Shown here in pieces: positions 53,408 to 61,776 of a DNA stretch of 64,000 nt (within the stretch, counting starts at the first letter, position 1; every line of letters begins with the position of its first letter). Location of the stretch: IMG/VR virus record IMGVR_UViG_3300037189_024986, positions 18,248-82,247 of that record; one strand, 5' to 3'. Under the pieces are notes generated by a model. The model saw only the letters and a list, made by a program, of their open reading frames with translations, was not told where the DNA came from and searched no databases. The DNA comes from a virus. The translations under genes were made by a program, and so were the position numbers.

Positions 53408-53697
53408 TTACTATTGGTTTGATAAACGAGCTTAAATTTATTTCGGATTCGTTAAAGTCTCCAGTATCTATGGAGCTAAAGACCGACAGAGTAAAAGAAA
53501 AAATTATCGTTAAAATAAAAGATGATTTTTTAGATATATGGTATATGGACAACCATATATGGACTGAAAATCTAAAAGAGTCAAGGAGCATGTTTGGGAT
53601 AGAAAGCTGTGATAATATCGCAAAGATAATTTGGATTATTGATTCTGGAGACAAAGAGAATTGGGGGCGCTTCGCTTTTTATGATGAAAAAACTTGA
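53404..53697 (+). CDS. hypothetical protein, 97 aa
   Basis: An alpha/beta protein without known family: a start helix, two strands with VKEKIIVKIKDDFLDIWYM, and a Trp-rich end. The ATGA overlap with the previous gene supports the start. The end overlaps the promoter of the ECF-like sigma gene. Confidence 0.5.
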   Translation: MITIGLINELKFISDSLKSPVSMELKTDRVKEKIIVKIKDDFLDIWYMDNHIWTENLKESRSMFGIESCDNIAKIIWIIDSGDKENWGRFAFYDEKT

Positions 53698-53722
53698 CAA
53701 ATAAAGAACCATAAGTTATTCT
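53694..53722 (+). promoter_or_regulatory. consensus promoter of the ECF-like sigma gene
   Basis: TTGACA (53694-53699) and TATTCT (53717-53722) are 17 bases apart. The start codon is 11 bases downstream of the -10 box, so the leader is only a few bases long. Confidence 0.65.
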
Positions 53723-53733
53723 TTTGTCATCAA

Positions 53734-54249
53734 ATGACAAATCAAGAATTTTCAGAAAAAATAGAGTCTTCAATTCAAAAAGGAAAAGCTTTTTTACATA
53801 CTAAATTTAAACTATCATCACACGACGCAGAAGATTGCGTGCAGAATTCAGCCGTAAAAGCTTATAAAAATCTTTCTTCTTTTAATGCAAAATCCCAATT
53901 TGATACATGGTTTCTAACGATAGTTAGAAATGAAGCGTTAAATTTCCTTTCCAAGAAGAGTTTGCAATGCGTTGAGTTGCAAGAAGCCCTGTCAGTCAAA
54001 GCAATAGAAGAAGAGTCAAATAAAGACTACATCTCCTTGGTGGAGCAGGGGCTTACCCATCTTAATGAGAAAAATAAAACAATCATTGAAATGTCTTTAA
54101 AAGATTGTTATTCGACAAAAGAAATGTCGGAGATTTTAAATATCCCAATGTCCTCAGTAAGGACCCGTCTTTTTTACGCAAAAAAGAAATTAAAAAGTAT
54201 AATAAAGAGAAATGCATACAAATCAAACATACAACTCCCTAATCATTGA
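53734..54249 (+). CDS. ECF-like RNA polymerase sigma factor
   Basis: A 171-residue protein with ECF sigma regions. Region 2 reads HDAEDCVQNSAVKAYKNL and QFDTWFLTIVRNEALNFLS, the -10 reading helices; region 4 reads NKTIIEMSLKDCYSTKEMSEILNIPMSSVRTRLFYAKKKL, a helix-turn-helix for the -35 box. It overlaps by 38 bases a downstream protein with a possible membrane helix. Two sigma-like proteins in one phage window suggest staged transcription. Confidence 0.82.
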   Translation: MTNQEFSEKIESSIQKGKAFLHTKFKLSSHDAEDCVQNSAVKAYKNLSSFNAKSQFDTWFLTIVRNEALNFLSKKSLQCVELQEALSVKAIEEESNKDYISLVEQGLTHLNEKNKTIIEMSLKDCYSTKEMSEILNIPMSSVRTRLFYAKKKLKSIIKRNAYKSNIQLPNH

Positions 54250-54778
54250 AAACGTGGGGAAGATTCAGTTCCCTGCTTCTCTAAATAAAACAATAGAGAA
54301 AATTGATTGGGCAAAACAATCTTGGATGTCTATTGGTCTTCCGGCGTTTGGTTCTGTTTTTTGTGTCTCTAATGATATCTTGTATTTTCAAGAAGATGCA
54401 TCAGGTAATGTTTCGCTAAAATTGAGCGAATTTACTGGAGAAGTCTTGGCAAACACAACCTTGGTTCCTGAAGAAAAAGACCAAGATAGCTATGTTGTTT
54501 CCTTTAAACTCTTGTTCTTTAAGGGTCTACTTTGTGAATCAGAGATGAAAGAATTAAAAGCCATTCCTTATAAAGAATATTCGGAGGGCTTTGAGAAGTT
54601 TAAAATTGAAACAGACAAAAAGATAAAAATAATTAATAGTTTCTGGTATAGAAGGGTTTATAAACCTTATTCTTTTTTGGTAAAGGGAGTGGCACTAGTC
54701 TTTATTGCCCCCGTAGAATTCATTACAAAGATAATGTATAAATCTTTTGAGGCGATGCTATTCATTGATGAATCTTAA
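54212..54778 (+). CDS. hypothetical protein with C-terminal hydrophobic segment
   Basis: A 188-residue protein whose first 38 bases overlap the sigma gene. The middle is beta-rich; residues about 148-170 (YSFLVKGVALVFIAPVEFITKI) could cross a membrane or pack as a helix. Anti-sigma factors often follow ECF genes and carry a membrane helix, so regulation of the neighbour is possible, but no anti-sigma motif is seen. Confidence 0.45.
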   Translation: MHTNQTYNSLIIENVGKIQFPASLNKTIEKIDWAKQSWMSIGLPAFGSVFCVSNDILYFQEDASGNVSLKLSEFTGEVLANTTLVPEEKDQDSYVVSFKLLFFKGLLCESEMKELKAIPYKEYSEGFEKFKIETDKKIKIINSFWYRRVYKPYSFLVKGVALVFIAPVEFITKIMYKSFEAMLFIDES

Positions 54779-54786
54779 AAAATAAT

Positions 54787-54815
54787 TTGACAAAATACAA
54801 AACTTAATTAATAAT
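54787..54815 (+). promoter_or_regulatory. promoter of the zinc-ribbon gene
   Basis: TTGACA (54787-54792) and AATAAT (54810-54815) are 17 bases apart. The ATG at 54822 is six bases past the box, so the message is probably leaderless. Confidence 0.5.
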
Positions 54816-54821
54816 AACTAT

Positions 54822-55043
54822 ATGAATCAACAAATGGACCAACAAATGGCTCTAAATGAGCTACTCAAAGATGCGACAGACATGGCTTGTTCTTGTGGTA
54901 ATATTTATTTTACCCCAGCAATTAACCTTAAAAAGGTCTCTGCCTTGATTTCTCCCACCCAAAAGGAAGAACTCGCGCAAATGGGCGTACTGCTATGTTC
55001 AAAATGCGGTATCAAGTTTGAACGCCCAACGATAATTTCGTAA
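54822..55043 (+). CDS. small zinc-ribbon protein, 73 aa
   Basis: A 73-residue protein with CSCG and CSKCG about 35 residues apart, a likely single zinc ribbon. The N-terminus is Gln rich. Such proteins often bind nucleic acid or partner proteins in phages. It is followed by a strong bidirectional terminator. Confidence 0.6.
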   Translation: MNQQMDQQMALNELLKDATDMACSCGNIYFTPAINLKKVSALISPTQKEELAQMGVLLCSKCGIKFERPTIIS

Positions 55044-55063
55044 TAGCACTAGAAAACAAAAAA

Positions 55064-55102
55064 ACCCGCCAGATGAAAATCTAGCGGGTCATTCTTTTTT
55101 TT
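55064..55102. terminator. bidirectional terminator between convergent genes
   Basis: ACCCGC-c-AGAT-GAAA-ATCT-a-GCGGGT (55064-55089) is a GC-rich hairpin with a GAAA loop, followed on the plus strand by a T run (55094-55102) and preceded by an A run that gives T on the minus strand. It separates the plus-strand zinc-ribbon gene from the minus-strand gene at 55111. Confidence 0.85.
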
Positions 55103-55110
55103 ACTCTTTA

Positions 55111-55764
55111 CTAGAACTTGTCTTTTAATTCTTTTTCTCTGGCTGGATTAAGAGGGGAGTCATAAGGATATTCTTTTCCAGTCTTGTTAACTGCAACTTC
55201 GTCATCATAACAAGGTTCAACATTACGCAATTCAGGCAATGATTTAAGAATGTCGTCCTCAGAATACCATGTGTATCCATCCCAATCTTCATTTGGGTCA
55301 ACAAGAACAGGTTTTTCATAATAGTATTCAGTCAGCTCTTTGAGTCTTGATGGCTGTTCTTGAACAAGAGGATTGGTAGGGGAAATAATTTTATTCAAAT
55401 GATTCATTTCATCACTCAAACCAGCAACATCTCCAATTTTTGTTGGAGTTTGTGGTTCATTTCTTGAGGCAATTGATGAAACTGGCTTTGAACTCCACAT
55501 TTTGCAAGACCAATAATTGGCTTTCCATTTGGGTCCAGGAGTTTCGCAATGATGACGGGCGCGATAACTTTTTTGACGCTCTGGATTATCGCGTTTGATT
55601 TCCATGTTTGGGTCACCAAATGTAACTTTAACAATGTTGCCTTTGTCATTTTTTACATAAACGGCAAACTTTTTGGGGCCATCTGGGGTACGAAAAGGCT
55701 TATTTAAAGCTCTCTTTTCTTTTGTGGCAGCAAGACTGTGTGAAAAATCAACAATGTATTTCAT
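55111..55764 (-). CDS. conserved phage protein with FGDPNM/RARHHC motif
   Basis: A 217-residue protein. Residues about 30-100 hold KKFAVYVKNDKGNIVKVTFG, DPNMEIKRDNPERQKSYRARHHC and ANYWSCKMW. I recognise this as a conserved region of T4-like and other large phages of aquatic bacteria; its function is not firmly known to me, though virion or assembly roles are likely. The C-terminal half is acidic. AGTGTAATAA lies upstream of the ATG, one of the recurring motifs. Confidence 0.6.
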   Translation of the reverse strand: MKYIVDFSHSLAATKEKRALNKPFRTPDGPKKFAVYVKNDKGNIVKVTFGDPNMEIKRDNPERQKSYRARHHCETPGPKWKANYWSCKMWSSKPVSSIASRNEPQTPTKIGDVAGLSDEMNHLNKIISPTNPLVQEQPSRLKELTEYYYEKPVLVDPNEDWDGYTWYSEDDILKSLPELRNVEPCYDDEVAVNKTGKEYPYDSPLNPAREKELKDKF

Positions 55765-55800
55765 ATAATTATATTTATTATTACACTTTTATCTGTTATC

Positions 55801-56790
55801 TTACAGGGCTTTTTCTTTTACCTTCTTTTCGATGATTTCTCCCAAGTTTATCAAGGGTTTTGTCTTTTCCGTTGATTGGAAGCTGTCTTGAAATCCGCCA
55901 TCATCAAATTTTTGAGCATCCCAACCGCTAGAAATCTGCTTGTTTGGAGGAGTAAAGCCAGAATCAAATGAGTCTTTTGGCAAATAATTGTCTCCAATAG
56001 GAGTAACTTGATTTTGTCCTTTTATTTCTAATTGTAAAGAATCAACTACTCCGCCTTCATAAGGGTAACCGCCTTTATGGTCGTCTCCAGAAATTTGTTT
56101 TTTAATATCTTTTGATTTGGGTTTTTCGCCTTTATAGTCAAGATGACCATCCTCATTGCGGTATGTTTTTAAAATCCACAAATTTTTAACATAAGAGTTT
56201 TTCTCTCCAAATTTATGATTGGCTCTCTGTTTAATACGAGATAGCTTCTCTTGATCTTTGTAAGTCACAGAAGCAAAATCAATTTCTTGTTTATGAATAT
56301 CAGATATTGGTTTCATAGCAGCACTTTGAGGGTTTTGATTTCCATAGGGATAAATTTCCATAAAAGCATCTTGTGGCGTAGGTTTCATCTTGTCCAATTC
56401 TTTTGGAGTTAAAAAGTCAGCTGGGCGGTGATGTTGTTGTTCAAATAAAGTCGTTTTATCACTTTTGTCTATTTTTTCTTGTTCGGCTAGAGTTTGAGCA
56501 GGCAAGACATCTTTAGTTAAATCAAGCTGTGCATCAAAAAAGACTTTGCTATCTTCAGTATAATCTCTCTTTTTTAATACAGTATCAACAGAACCTTTGA
56601 AAAAATCTATCTCATCATCAATAAAAGGATTTTTATCGTTTCCAATGGGATTTTTTGAAGCAGTATTAATTTCTTCTGAAATTTCTTGGACTGCGTCTTT
56701 ATTTTTATTTTTTTCTATCCAATATTTTTCTCTCCAAGAATCATAAGGTTCGTCATGGAAAAGGTCAATATTCTTAAATATATTAGCCAT
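55801..56790 (-). CDS. hypothetical acidic/basic mixed protein, 329 aa
   Basis: A polar, mostly charged protein with Lys, Asp and Gln rich stretches, no membrane segment and no recognised domain. Its pattern suggests largely disordered or scaffold-like structure. GTGTAATATAAT precedes the ATG by 17 bases. It follows the conserved FGDPNM gene in the same minus-strand pair. Confidence 0.45.
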   Translation of the reverse strand: MANIFKNIDLFHDEPYDSWREKYWIEKNKNKDAVQEISEEINTASKNPIGNDKNPFIDDEIDFFKGSVDTVLKKRDYTEDSKVFFDAQLDLTKDVLPAQTLAEQEKIDKSDKTTLFEQQHHRPADFLTPKELDKMKPTPQDAFMEIYPYGNQNPQSAAMKPISDIHKQEIDFASVTYKDQEKLSRIKQRANHKFGEKNSYVKNLWILKTYRNEDGHLDYKGEKPKSKDIKKQISGDDHKGGYPYEGGVVDSLQLEIKGQNQVTPIGDNYLPKDSFDSGFTPPNKQISSGWDAQKFDDGGFQDSFQSTEKTKPLINLGEIIEKKVKEKAL

Positions 56791-56850
56791 ATCTAATTAT
56801 ATTACACAAAAAATGACATTCTATTATTTTATTTGTGTGTAAGTATTTTT

Positions 56851-57084
56851 ATGAACGAACAAGATAAACCAAAATTGAATGACCCAGAGCCAAATAAAGA
56901 AAATCCTCAAACAAATGATAATTCTTCTATTCTTGGAGTATCAATTAGGGGATGGATTGCAATGGTTGTGGTTGCAACAATCTGCTTAATGTCTGGATTA
57001 AAGATAGACATTAAAGAACCTTTATATACATTAGCTGGATTGATTGTTGGGTTCTACTTTGGGCAGAATCCTAAAAAGTCATAA
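56851..57084 (+). CDS. small membrane protein, holin-like
   Basis: A 77-residue protein with a polar N-terminus and hydrophobic segments at about 30-50 and 55-70 (WIAMVVVATICLMSGL and TLAGLIVGFYFGQNP). The GFYFGQ end is common in small phage membrane proteins called holin-like. The start at 56851 is chosen because GTGTAAGTATTTTT stands directly before it. It leads the lipoprotein and membrane gene group, so a lysis role is inferred. Confidence 0.5.
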   Translation: MNEQDKPKLNDPEPNKENPQTNDNSSILGVSIRGWIAMVVVATICLMSGLKIDIKEPLYTLAGLIVGFYFGQNPKKS

Positions 57085-57087
57085 GTC

Positions 57088-57606
57088 ATGCCTTACAAAA
57101 ATCCAGAGCAAAAAGCTGCCTATGCCGCGAGGTATAGAGAGACAAATAGAAAAAAAGCAAATACTTATGCCAAGCAGTATCGCATAGAAAATAAGGAGAT
57201 AGTTGTTTCTAAAGTCAAAGCATGGAGGCAACATAATCCTAATTGGGAAAGAGTTTCAGGTTACAATATAAAAAGGAACGCCAGTAGAAAAAAACGCTAT
57301 AATACCAATATTCTGTATCGTTTGAAAGCTATTTACCGCGCCAATTTGACTCGTTATGTTTATCTAAAAAATGGCAAACACACCGATGAATTACTAGGAT
57401 GCTCGATTGAGGAATTAAAAAATTATTTGACTTCAAAATTTCAAAAAGGAATGACTTGGGGGAATTATGGCAAGGGATGGCACATTGACCATATTGAACC
57501 ATTATGCAGAGCAAAAACTTATAAAGAATTTGAGACTCTTTCTCATTTCACCAATTTACAACCACTATGGGCAGAGGATAATTTATCTAAAGGAAATAAG
57601 TTTTGA
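57088..57606 (+). CDS. HNH endonuclease
   Basis: A 172-residue protein. The N-terminal half is very basic (YAARYRETNRKKANTYAKQY), as in DNA-binding regions of homing enzymes. The catalytic end has WHIDHIEPL and LSHFTNLQPLWAEDNLSKGNKF, an HNH set with D-H, N and final N-x-x-K. It sits only three bases after the holin-like gene and is probably a free-standing homing-type endonuclease inserted in the lysis region. Confidence 0.85.
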   Translation: MPYKNPEQKAAYAARYRETNRKKANTYAKQYRIENKEIVVSKVKAWRQHNPNWERVSGYNIKRNASRKKRYNTNILYRLKAIYRANLTRYVYLKNGKHTDELLGCSIEELKNYLTSKFQKGMTWGNYGKGWHIDHIEPLCRAKTYKEFETLSHFTNLQPLWAEDNLSKGNKF

Positions 57607-57621
57607 TTCTATAATAAGTAT

Positions 57622-58137
57622 ATGAAAAAGTTTTTAACTATTATTGGTATTGGATTAGTTAGTTTTGGCCTTTTAACTGGCTGTGTGACTGCATCAAACC
57701 CAAGCGGTCAAGTTGCTGTTGGTGGAGTTCATATTGACCCCGCTGCAACAGGCAATGCTGTTCGCATTGCTGCTAAATTGGGCGCAATGGCAGAAATTAG
57801 ACATGACCCTAAAACTAGAGAATACTTTCAGCTTTCGGCGGCAGGAGTGGGAGCAATTATTGCGGCAGGAAACTATAATCCAACCAATATTCAAGCATCT
57901 CTTGATGGTTTAACTGGTAATTCTACAGTTTCAATGAGTATTGCAGATGCCCTTTCTCTTTATCAAGACTTTTTTGGTAAATTAGTTTCCGAAAAGCTTG
58001 ATGCACAAAGCCCATATACAATTCCTGTGCTTACTGGTCTTGCCTTGGGATTACAAGATGCTGTAAATTTGACTGCTCCAGCATCAAATAATACAGATGC
58101 CACGACCCCTAATACGATACCATCTCCAACAAAATAA
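57622..58137 (+). CDS. lipoprotein, 171 aa
   Basis: A lipoprotein with signal MKKFLTIIGIGLVSFGLLTGC, where LTGC is the lipobox. The mature part, AAKLGAMAEIRHDPKTREYFQLSAAGVGAIIAAG, is helical and matches a family seen in many large phages; role not known to me. CTATAATAA lies six bases upstream of the ATG. It may act on the host envelope with the neighbouring lipoproteins. Confidence 0.65.
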   Translation: MKKFLTIIGIGLVSFGLLTGCVTASNPSGQVAVGGVHIDPAATGNAVRIAAKLGAMAEIRHDPKTREYFQLSAAGVGAIIAAGNYNPTNIQASLDGLTGNSTVSMSIADALSLYQDFFGKLVSEKLDAQSPYTIPVLTGLALGLQDAVNLTAPASNNTDATTPNTIPSPTK

Positions 58138-58143
58138 ATTATT

Positions 58144-58338
58144 ATGGGTTTTTTATCTGGAATCTTTACTGCAATAACTGGAGTCTTTAACTATATTGTT
58201 GGGCGTTCTAATGCAAATAACGCTGCGGATGTAAAAGCTGCCCAAAAAGGTAAAGATGAAGCCATGCAAGTAGATAAAACAAATAAAGCCATTGAAAAAA
58301 GAGACACCAAGGAAATGCAAAATGAACTTAGTGAATAA
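58144..58338 (+). CDS. small protein with hydrophobic N-terminus, 64 aa
   Basis: A 64-residue protein. The first 25 residues are hydrophobic or amphipathic (MGFLSGIFTAITGVFNYIVG), the rest a charged helix. It could be an auxiliary holin or a membrane-bound regulator. It overlaps the next lipoprotein gene by 17 bases. The function cannot be assigned from sequence alone. Confidence 0.5.
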   Translation: MGFLSGIFTAITGVFNYIVGRSNANNAADVKAAQKGKDEAMQVDKTNKAIEKRDTKEMQNELSE

Positions 58339-58675
58339 ATATATTTTATTATTATCTGTGGCTTTATTTTTAAGCGTGGGATGTGTTAGTACAATCACAC
58401 CTGTTCAAGTTGTTTCAAATGGAGCCTCGTTTGATAATGGAGAAAGAAATAGCGGATTCATTGGATGGACAACAAATAATTCAATTACTTATGCTATTAT
58501 TTCTGAACACGCAAGAGATAGATACAATGCTTTAATTGATATTTACGGCAATAAAATTATACCACCAATTAAAAAAGATTATGGTGTAACAGATAATAAA
58601 ACAAATTGCTTTATTACTCTTGAGGCGCTCTCTAATTTTGCCAAAATGAATCGTTGGCGCAAAAACGGGCAATAA
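58322..58675 (+). CDS. small lipoprotein, 117 aa
   Basis: A lipoprotein with signal VNKYILLLSVALFLSVGC (the Cys near residue 21). The mature part reads HARDRYNALIDIYGNKIIPP and ALSNFAKMNRWRKNGQ, a conserved pattern in small phage envelope proteins. The start is at 58322 because a longer frame at 58292 lies inside the preceding gene and lacks a signal. It could be part of the lysis or spanin-type apparatus. Confidence 0.6.
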   Translation: MNLVNKYILLLSVALFLSVGCVSTITPVQVVSNGASFDNGERNSGFIGWTTNNSITYAIISEHARDRYNALIDIYGNKIIPPIKKDYGVTDNKTNCFITLEALSNFAKMNRWRKNGQ

Positions 58676-58716
58676 ATTAACATATTCCCCTTTGTTTTGT
58701 GTAATAAAGGAGGAAT

Positions 58717-59343
58717 ATGGAACAATTTTTTTTAGACAATTCCAATAAAATTTATTATTTAATTTCTGTTTTTACGGCAGTTGTCACTTTTGTAGGTTTT
58801 TTATCTAAATATTTAAGAAAGATAATAATTAAAATTAGAGAAAGAAACGCTAGAGTGGAGGAAATCCACAATAAAGTAGAAAAAATCTTTGAAGAAATTA
58901 CCCCAAACCACGGCTCCTCAATAAAAGATAAGATAAATTCATTAGATAAACGAATGGATAAAGTAGACGAAAATCTTGTTCTAAATAACAAATTAACTGA
59001 AAAAATATTTTACAGACAAAGATGGATATTAGATAATCAAGCCGCAGCAGTTTTTGAAAGTGATGTTAATGGAAAATGTATCTGGGCAAATGTTCATTAT
59101 TTAAAATTAGTTCAAAGAGACATGGCTTTTATACTTGGCAATGGATGGAAAAATATTATTCATCCAGATGATAGAGAAAGAGTCATAATTAATTGGGATC
59201 GTTGCGTAGAAGATGGGATTGACGCAGAAGATACATACAGAATCATTGATATTGAAGGAAGAGTTTATAGGGTTTTCTGTTCTGCTACCAAAACAGAAGG
59301 TAATGGATACATTGGCTCAATAAAAGTGCTTGATAACGAGTAA
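58717..59343 (+). CDS. membrane-anchored PAS-domain protein
   Basis: A 208-residue protein with three parts: a membrane segment at about 10-30, a coiled coil with PNHGSSIKDKINSLDKRM at about 35-95, and a PAS-fold sensor at about 105-205 (AVFESDVNGKCIWANVHYLKLV, GNGWKNIIHPDDRE, RIIDIEGRVYRVFCSATK). No kinase, cyclase or other output domain follows. A strong AAAGGAGG site precedes the ATG by six bases, the best in the window. Its place after the lipoproteins suggests a sensor that times lysis or monitors the host envelope. Confidence 0.75.
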   Translation: MEQFFLDNSNKIYYLISVFTAVVTFVGFLSKYLRKIIIKIRERNARVEEIHNKVEKIFEEITPNHGSSIKDKINSLDKRMDKVDENLVLNNKLTEKIFYRQRWILDNQAAAVFESDVNGKCIWANVHYLKLVQRDMAFILGNGWKNIIHPDDRERVIINWDRCVEDGIDAEDTYRIIDIEGRVYRVFCSATKTEGNGYIGSIKVLDNE

Positions 59344-59390
59344 TATTTATTTTTTATAAAAGAATCATTTTTTGCCCTATAATAAACATT

Positions 59391-59948
59391 ATGGAGCAGG
59401 AAAATAGAAGCCGCACTTATAAAAGGCGCACCAATATAACAATAAATTGTTCTGGGTGCGGTAAATCTTTCGAAAGAATAGAATACGAATTTGAAAGAAA
59501 ATCTGCGCAAGGACAAACAAAATTCTTTTGTACTGAAAGCTGCGCTAAAAAATCAATTGGATTGGCAAGGATAAACGAATTTAGTCCATTTAAAATAATT
59601 TTTGCGGCATCAAAAAGTGGTGCAAAAAAGAAAAAACTAGAATTTAATTTGACCCTAATTGAATTGAAAAAGAAATGGGACGAACAAAAAGGAATTTGCC
59701 CCTATTCTAAAAAGAAAATGGTTTTACCCACAAGTGCTTCCAAAAAAACTGTTATACCTTCACTAAAATCTGCCTCTTTAGACAGAATAGATTCTTCAAA
59801 GGGTTATACATTGGATAATATAGAATTTGTTACCAGATTTGTAAATTTAGGAAAAAATACATATTCAGGAGAAGATGTTCATAGTTTTTTAAAAGAAATG
59901 GTTGAAGAGTGGAATCGTAACAAAATTGACTCACTGCCAAACATATAA
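59391..59948 (+). CDS. HNH endonuclease with zinc finger
   Basis: A 185-residue protein. CSGCGKSFERIEYEFERK with FFCTESCAKK forms a zinc-binding N-terminus; the HNH part has CPYSKKKM, SLDRIDSSKGYTLDNIEFVT and NLGKN. The LDRIDxxxGYTxxN block is typical of free-standing phage HNH endonucleases. CTATAATAA lies seven bases upstream of the ATG. It probably moves as a homing-type element. Confidence 0.8.
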   Translation: MEQENRSRTYKRRTNITINCSGCGKSFERIEYEFERKSAQGQTKFFCTESCAKKSIGLARINEFSPFKIIFAASKSGAKKKKLEFNLTLIELKKKWDEQKGICPYSKKKMVLPTSASKKTVIPSLKSASLDRIDSSKGYTLDNIEFVTRFVNLGKNTYSGEDVHSFLKEMVEEWNRNKIDSLPNI

Positions 59949-59968
59949 AGCGTGTAAGTTAAGATAGA

Positions 59969-60691
59969 ATGAAATATCTTAGCGTATTTATATCAGACAC
60001 CCACATTGGAAGCAAAAATACTAATATAAAGAAGCTTTTGTCTTTTTTAAAAGAAGTAGAATGCGAAAACTTATTTATCGTTGGAGATTTTATTGATGGA
60101 TGGGAATTAAAATCCAAATGGCGTTGGAAAAATGACTATAACACGCTCTTGCAAAAACTCTTAAGAAAGAGTCGCAAAGGAACAAAAATATACCTATTGA
60201 TTGGAAATCACGATGATTTCCTTTTTCCTTTTAAAGATACAGAATTTGGCAATATATCCATACTGCGCGATTATGTTCATGTTACCGCAAATAAGAAAAA
60301 ATGTTTAGTTATTCATGGCGACCAGTTTGATGGCATAATTAAATATGCAAAATGGTTGCAACACATTGGCTCTCACCTCTATAATTTAATCATTGACCTA
60401 AATACCCTAATCAATAGATTAGCTAGAAAATTTGGCAAAACATATAGCTTTGCAAAAGCAATAAAACAAAACACAAAAGCCGCATTAAGTTTTATAAACA
60501 AATTTGAGCAATGCGTAATTGATGATGCAAAAAAGCATAACGCAGAAATTGTGATTTGCGGTCATGTTCATACCCCTTGTCATAAAAAAATAGAAGGCAT
60601 TGAATATTTTAATTGTGGTTCTTGGCAGGAAGATGAATTTCATGCTGTGGTAGAGACTCAAGATGGAAAATTAAAACTAATTGATTTATGA
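59969..60691 (+). CDS. LpxH-like metallophosphoesterase
   Basis: A 240-residue calcineurin-like phosphoesterase. ISDTHIG (D10, H12), FIVGDFIDGW (D40), GNHDD (N80, H81), IHGDQFD (H116) and GHVHTP (H199, H201) are all present, giving a full di-metal site. IHGDQFDGIIKYAKWLQHIGSHLY and NCGSWQEDEF match the UDP-2,3-diacylglucosamine hydrolase-like subgroup. It overlaps the next glycosyltransferase gene by four bases. The pair resembles bacterial gene pairs for lipid A-like or cell-envelope glycolipid synthesis. Confidence 0.85.
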   Translation: MKYLSVFISDTHIGSKNTNIKKLLSFLKEVECENLFIVGDFIDGWELKSKWRWKNDYNTLLQKLLRKSRKGTKIYLLIGNHDDFLFPFKDTEFGNISILRDYVHVTANKKKCLVIHGDQFDGIIKYAKWLQHIGSHLYNLIIDLNTLINRLARKFGKTYSFAKAIKQNTKAALSFINKFEQCVIDDAKKHNAEIVICGHVHTPCHKKIEGIEYFNCGSWQEDEFHAVVETQDGKLKLIDL

Positions 60692-61728
60692 AATGCGTAT
60701 TTATTATTCAAGGAGAAGGCAGAGGGCATTCGACCCAAGCAATAGCGTTAGCGCAAATGCTAAAAGAACTTGGGGTAGAAGTTATTGCAGCATATATTGG
60801 TAAAAATCATATTGGACGTAACCATGATTGGGTATTTAAAGAAATTGGAGTTGATGAGAATTATTTTTATAGCCCCAATTTTGTTTACAAAAACAACGAA
60901 GTGTCATTAAAAAGAACTGCTTTTAAATTCATTAAAAATATTTTTCAAATAAGAAAATCAATAAAACATCTCAAAAATGAACTTAAACAAATCAATCCAG
61001 ATTTTGTGGTCAATTTTTATGAGCCACTTGCCCCTTTTGCTAAATCTGGCTTACAGATTCCTACTGTAACCATAGGGCATCAATTTTTAATTGACCATCC
61101 AAGTTATCCGCAGCAATTACCAATGCAAAGGAAATTAATCAGCCTTTTTAACAAATTAGTATCCTACCATAGCACTAAAGTAATAGCCCTTAGCTTTTAT
61201 CCTTTAGTTGGTCAATACAAACACTATATCGCTCCTCCTCTTTTAAGAGAAGAAGTATTAAAAGCAAAACCAAAAACTATTTTCAATAAAGTTGTTGCGT
61301 ATGTAATTAATCCAATTTTTGTTCATAGTATCACTCAACAAGCATTTTGTTATTTAAAATATAAATTCACAATTTATAACGAATTATACGAACACAAAGG
61401 ATTTAATTTTCAATCTAAGAAAATTTCCCCAGCTTTTGTTGATGATTTATTATCTGCCGAATATATTGTAACATCGGGGGGTTTTGAAACAATTTCAGAA
61501 GCTCATTATCACGAAAAAAAGATTTTAGCCGTGCCTGTTAAAAATCATGCAGAACAAACCCTCAATACTATAGATGCATCAGAGAGAGGAATCATATTAA
61601 CAAATAATGATTATGATTTAAGTAAACTGCTTTTAAAAAATAATAGATTTCAAAAATCGCAATTTTCAAAAGAAGAATATAAAGAATGGTATATTAGATT
61701 CTTTAAAAACTTTATCAAAAATATTTGA
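60688..61728 (+). CDS. GT28-like glycosyltransferase
   Basis: A 346-residue GT-B enzyme. GEGRGHSTQAIALAQML is the N-lobe glycine/histidine motif of MurG- and MGD-like enzymes, PTVTIGHQFLIDHPSY is the central linker, and TSGGFETISEAHYHEKKILAVPVKNHAEQTLNTIDA is the C-lobe donor motif with the E-Q end. It overlaps the LpxH-like phosphoesterase by four bases. The pair could change a host membrane glycolipid, for example to block superinfection; this is inference. Confidence 0.8.
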   Translation: MKCVFIIQGEGRGHSTQAIALAQMLKELGVEVIAAYIGKNHIGRNHDWVFKEIGVDENYFYSPNFVYKNNEVSLKRTAFKFIKNIFQIRKSIKHLKNELKQINPDFVVNFYEPLAPFAKSGLQIPTVTIGHQFLIDHPSYPQQLPMQRKLISLFNKLVSYHSTKVIALSFYPLVGQYKHYIAPPLLREEVLKAKPKTIFNKVVAYVINPIFVHSITQQAFCYLKYKFTIYNELYEHKGFNFQSKKISPAFVDDLLSAEYIVTSGGFETISEAHYHEKKILAVPVKNHAEQTLNTIDASERGIILTNNDYDLSKLLLKNNRFQKSQFSKEEYKEWYIRFFKNFIKNI

Positions 61729-61776
61729 GATTTAATAAAAAATAAGCGTATTATACATTAAATAGAGTTTTAAGAG

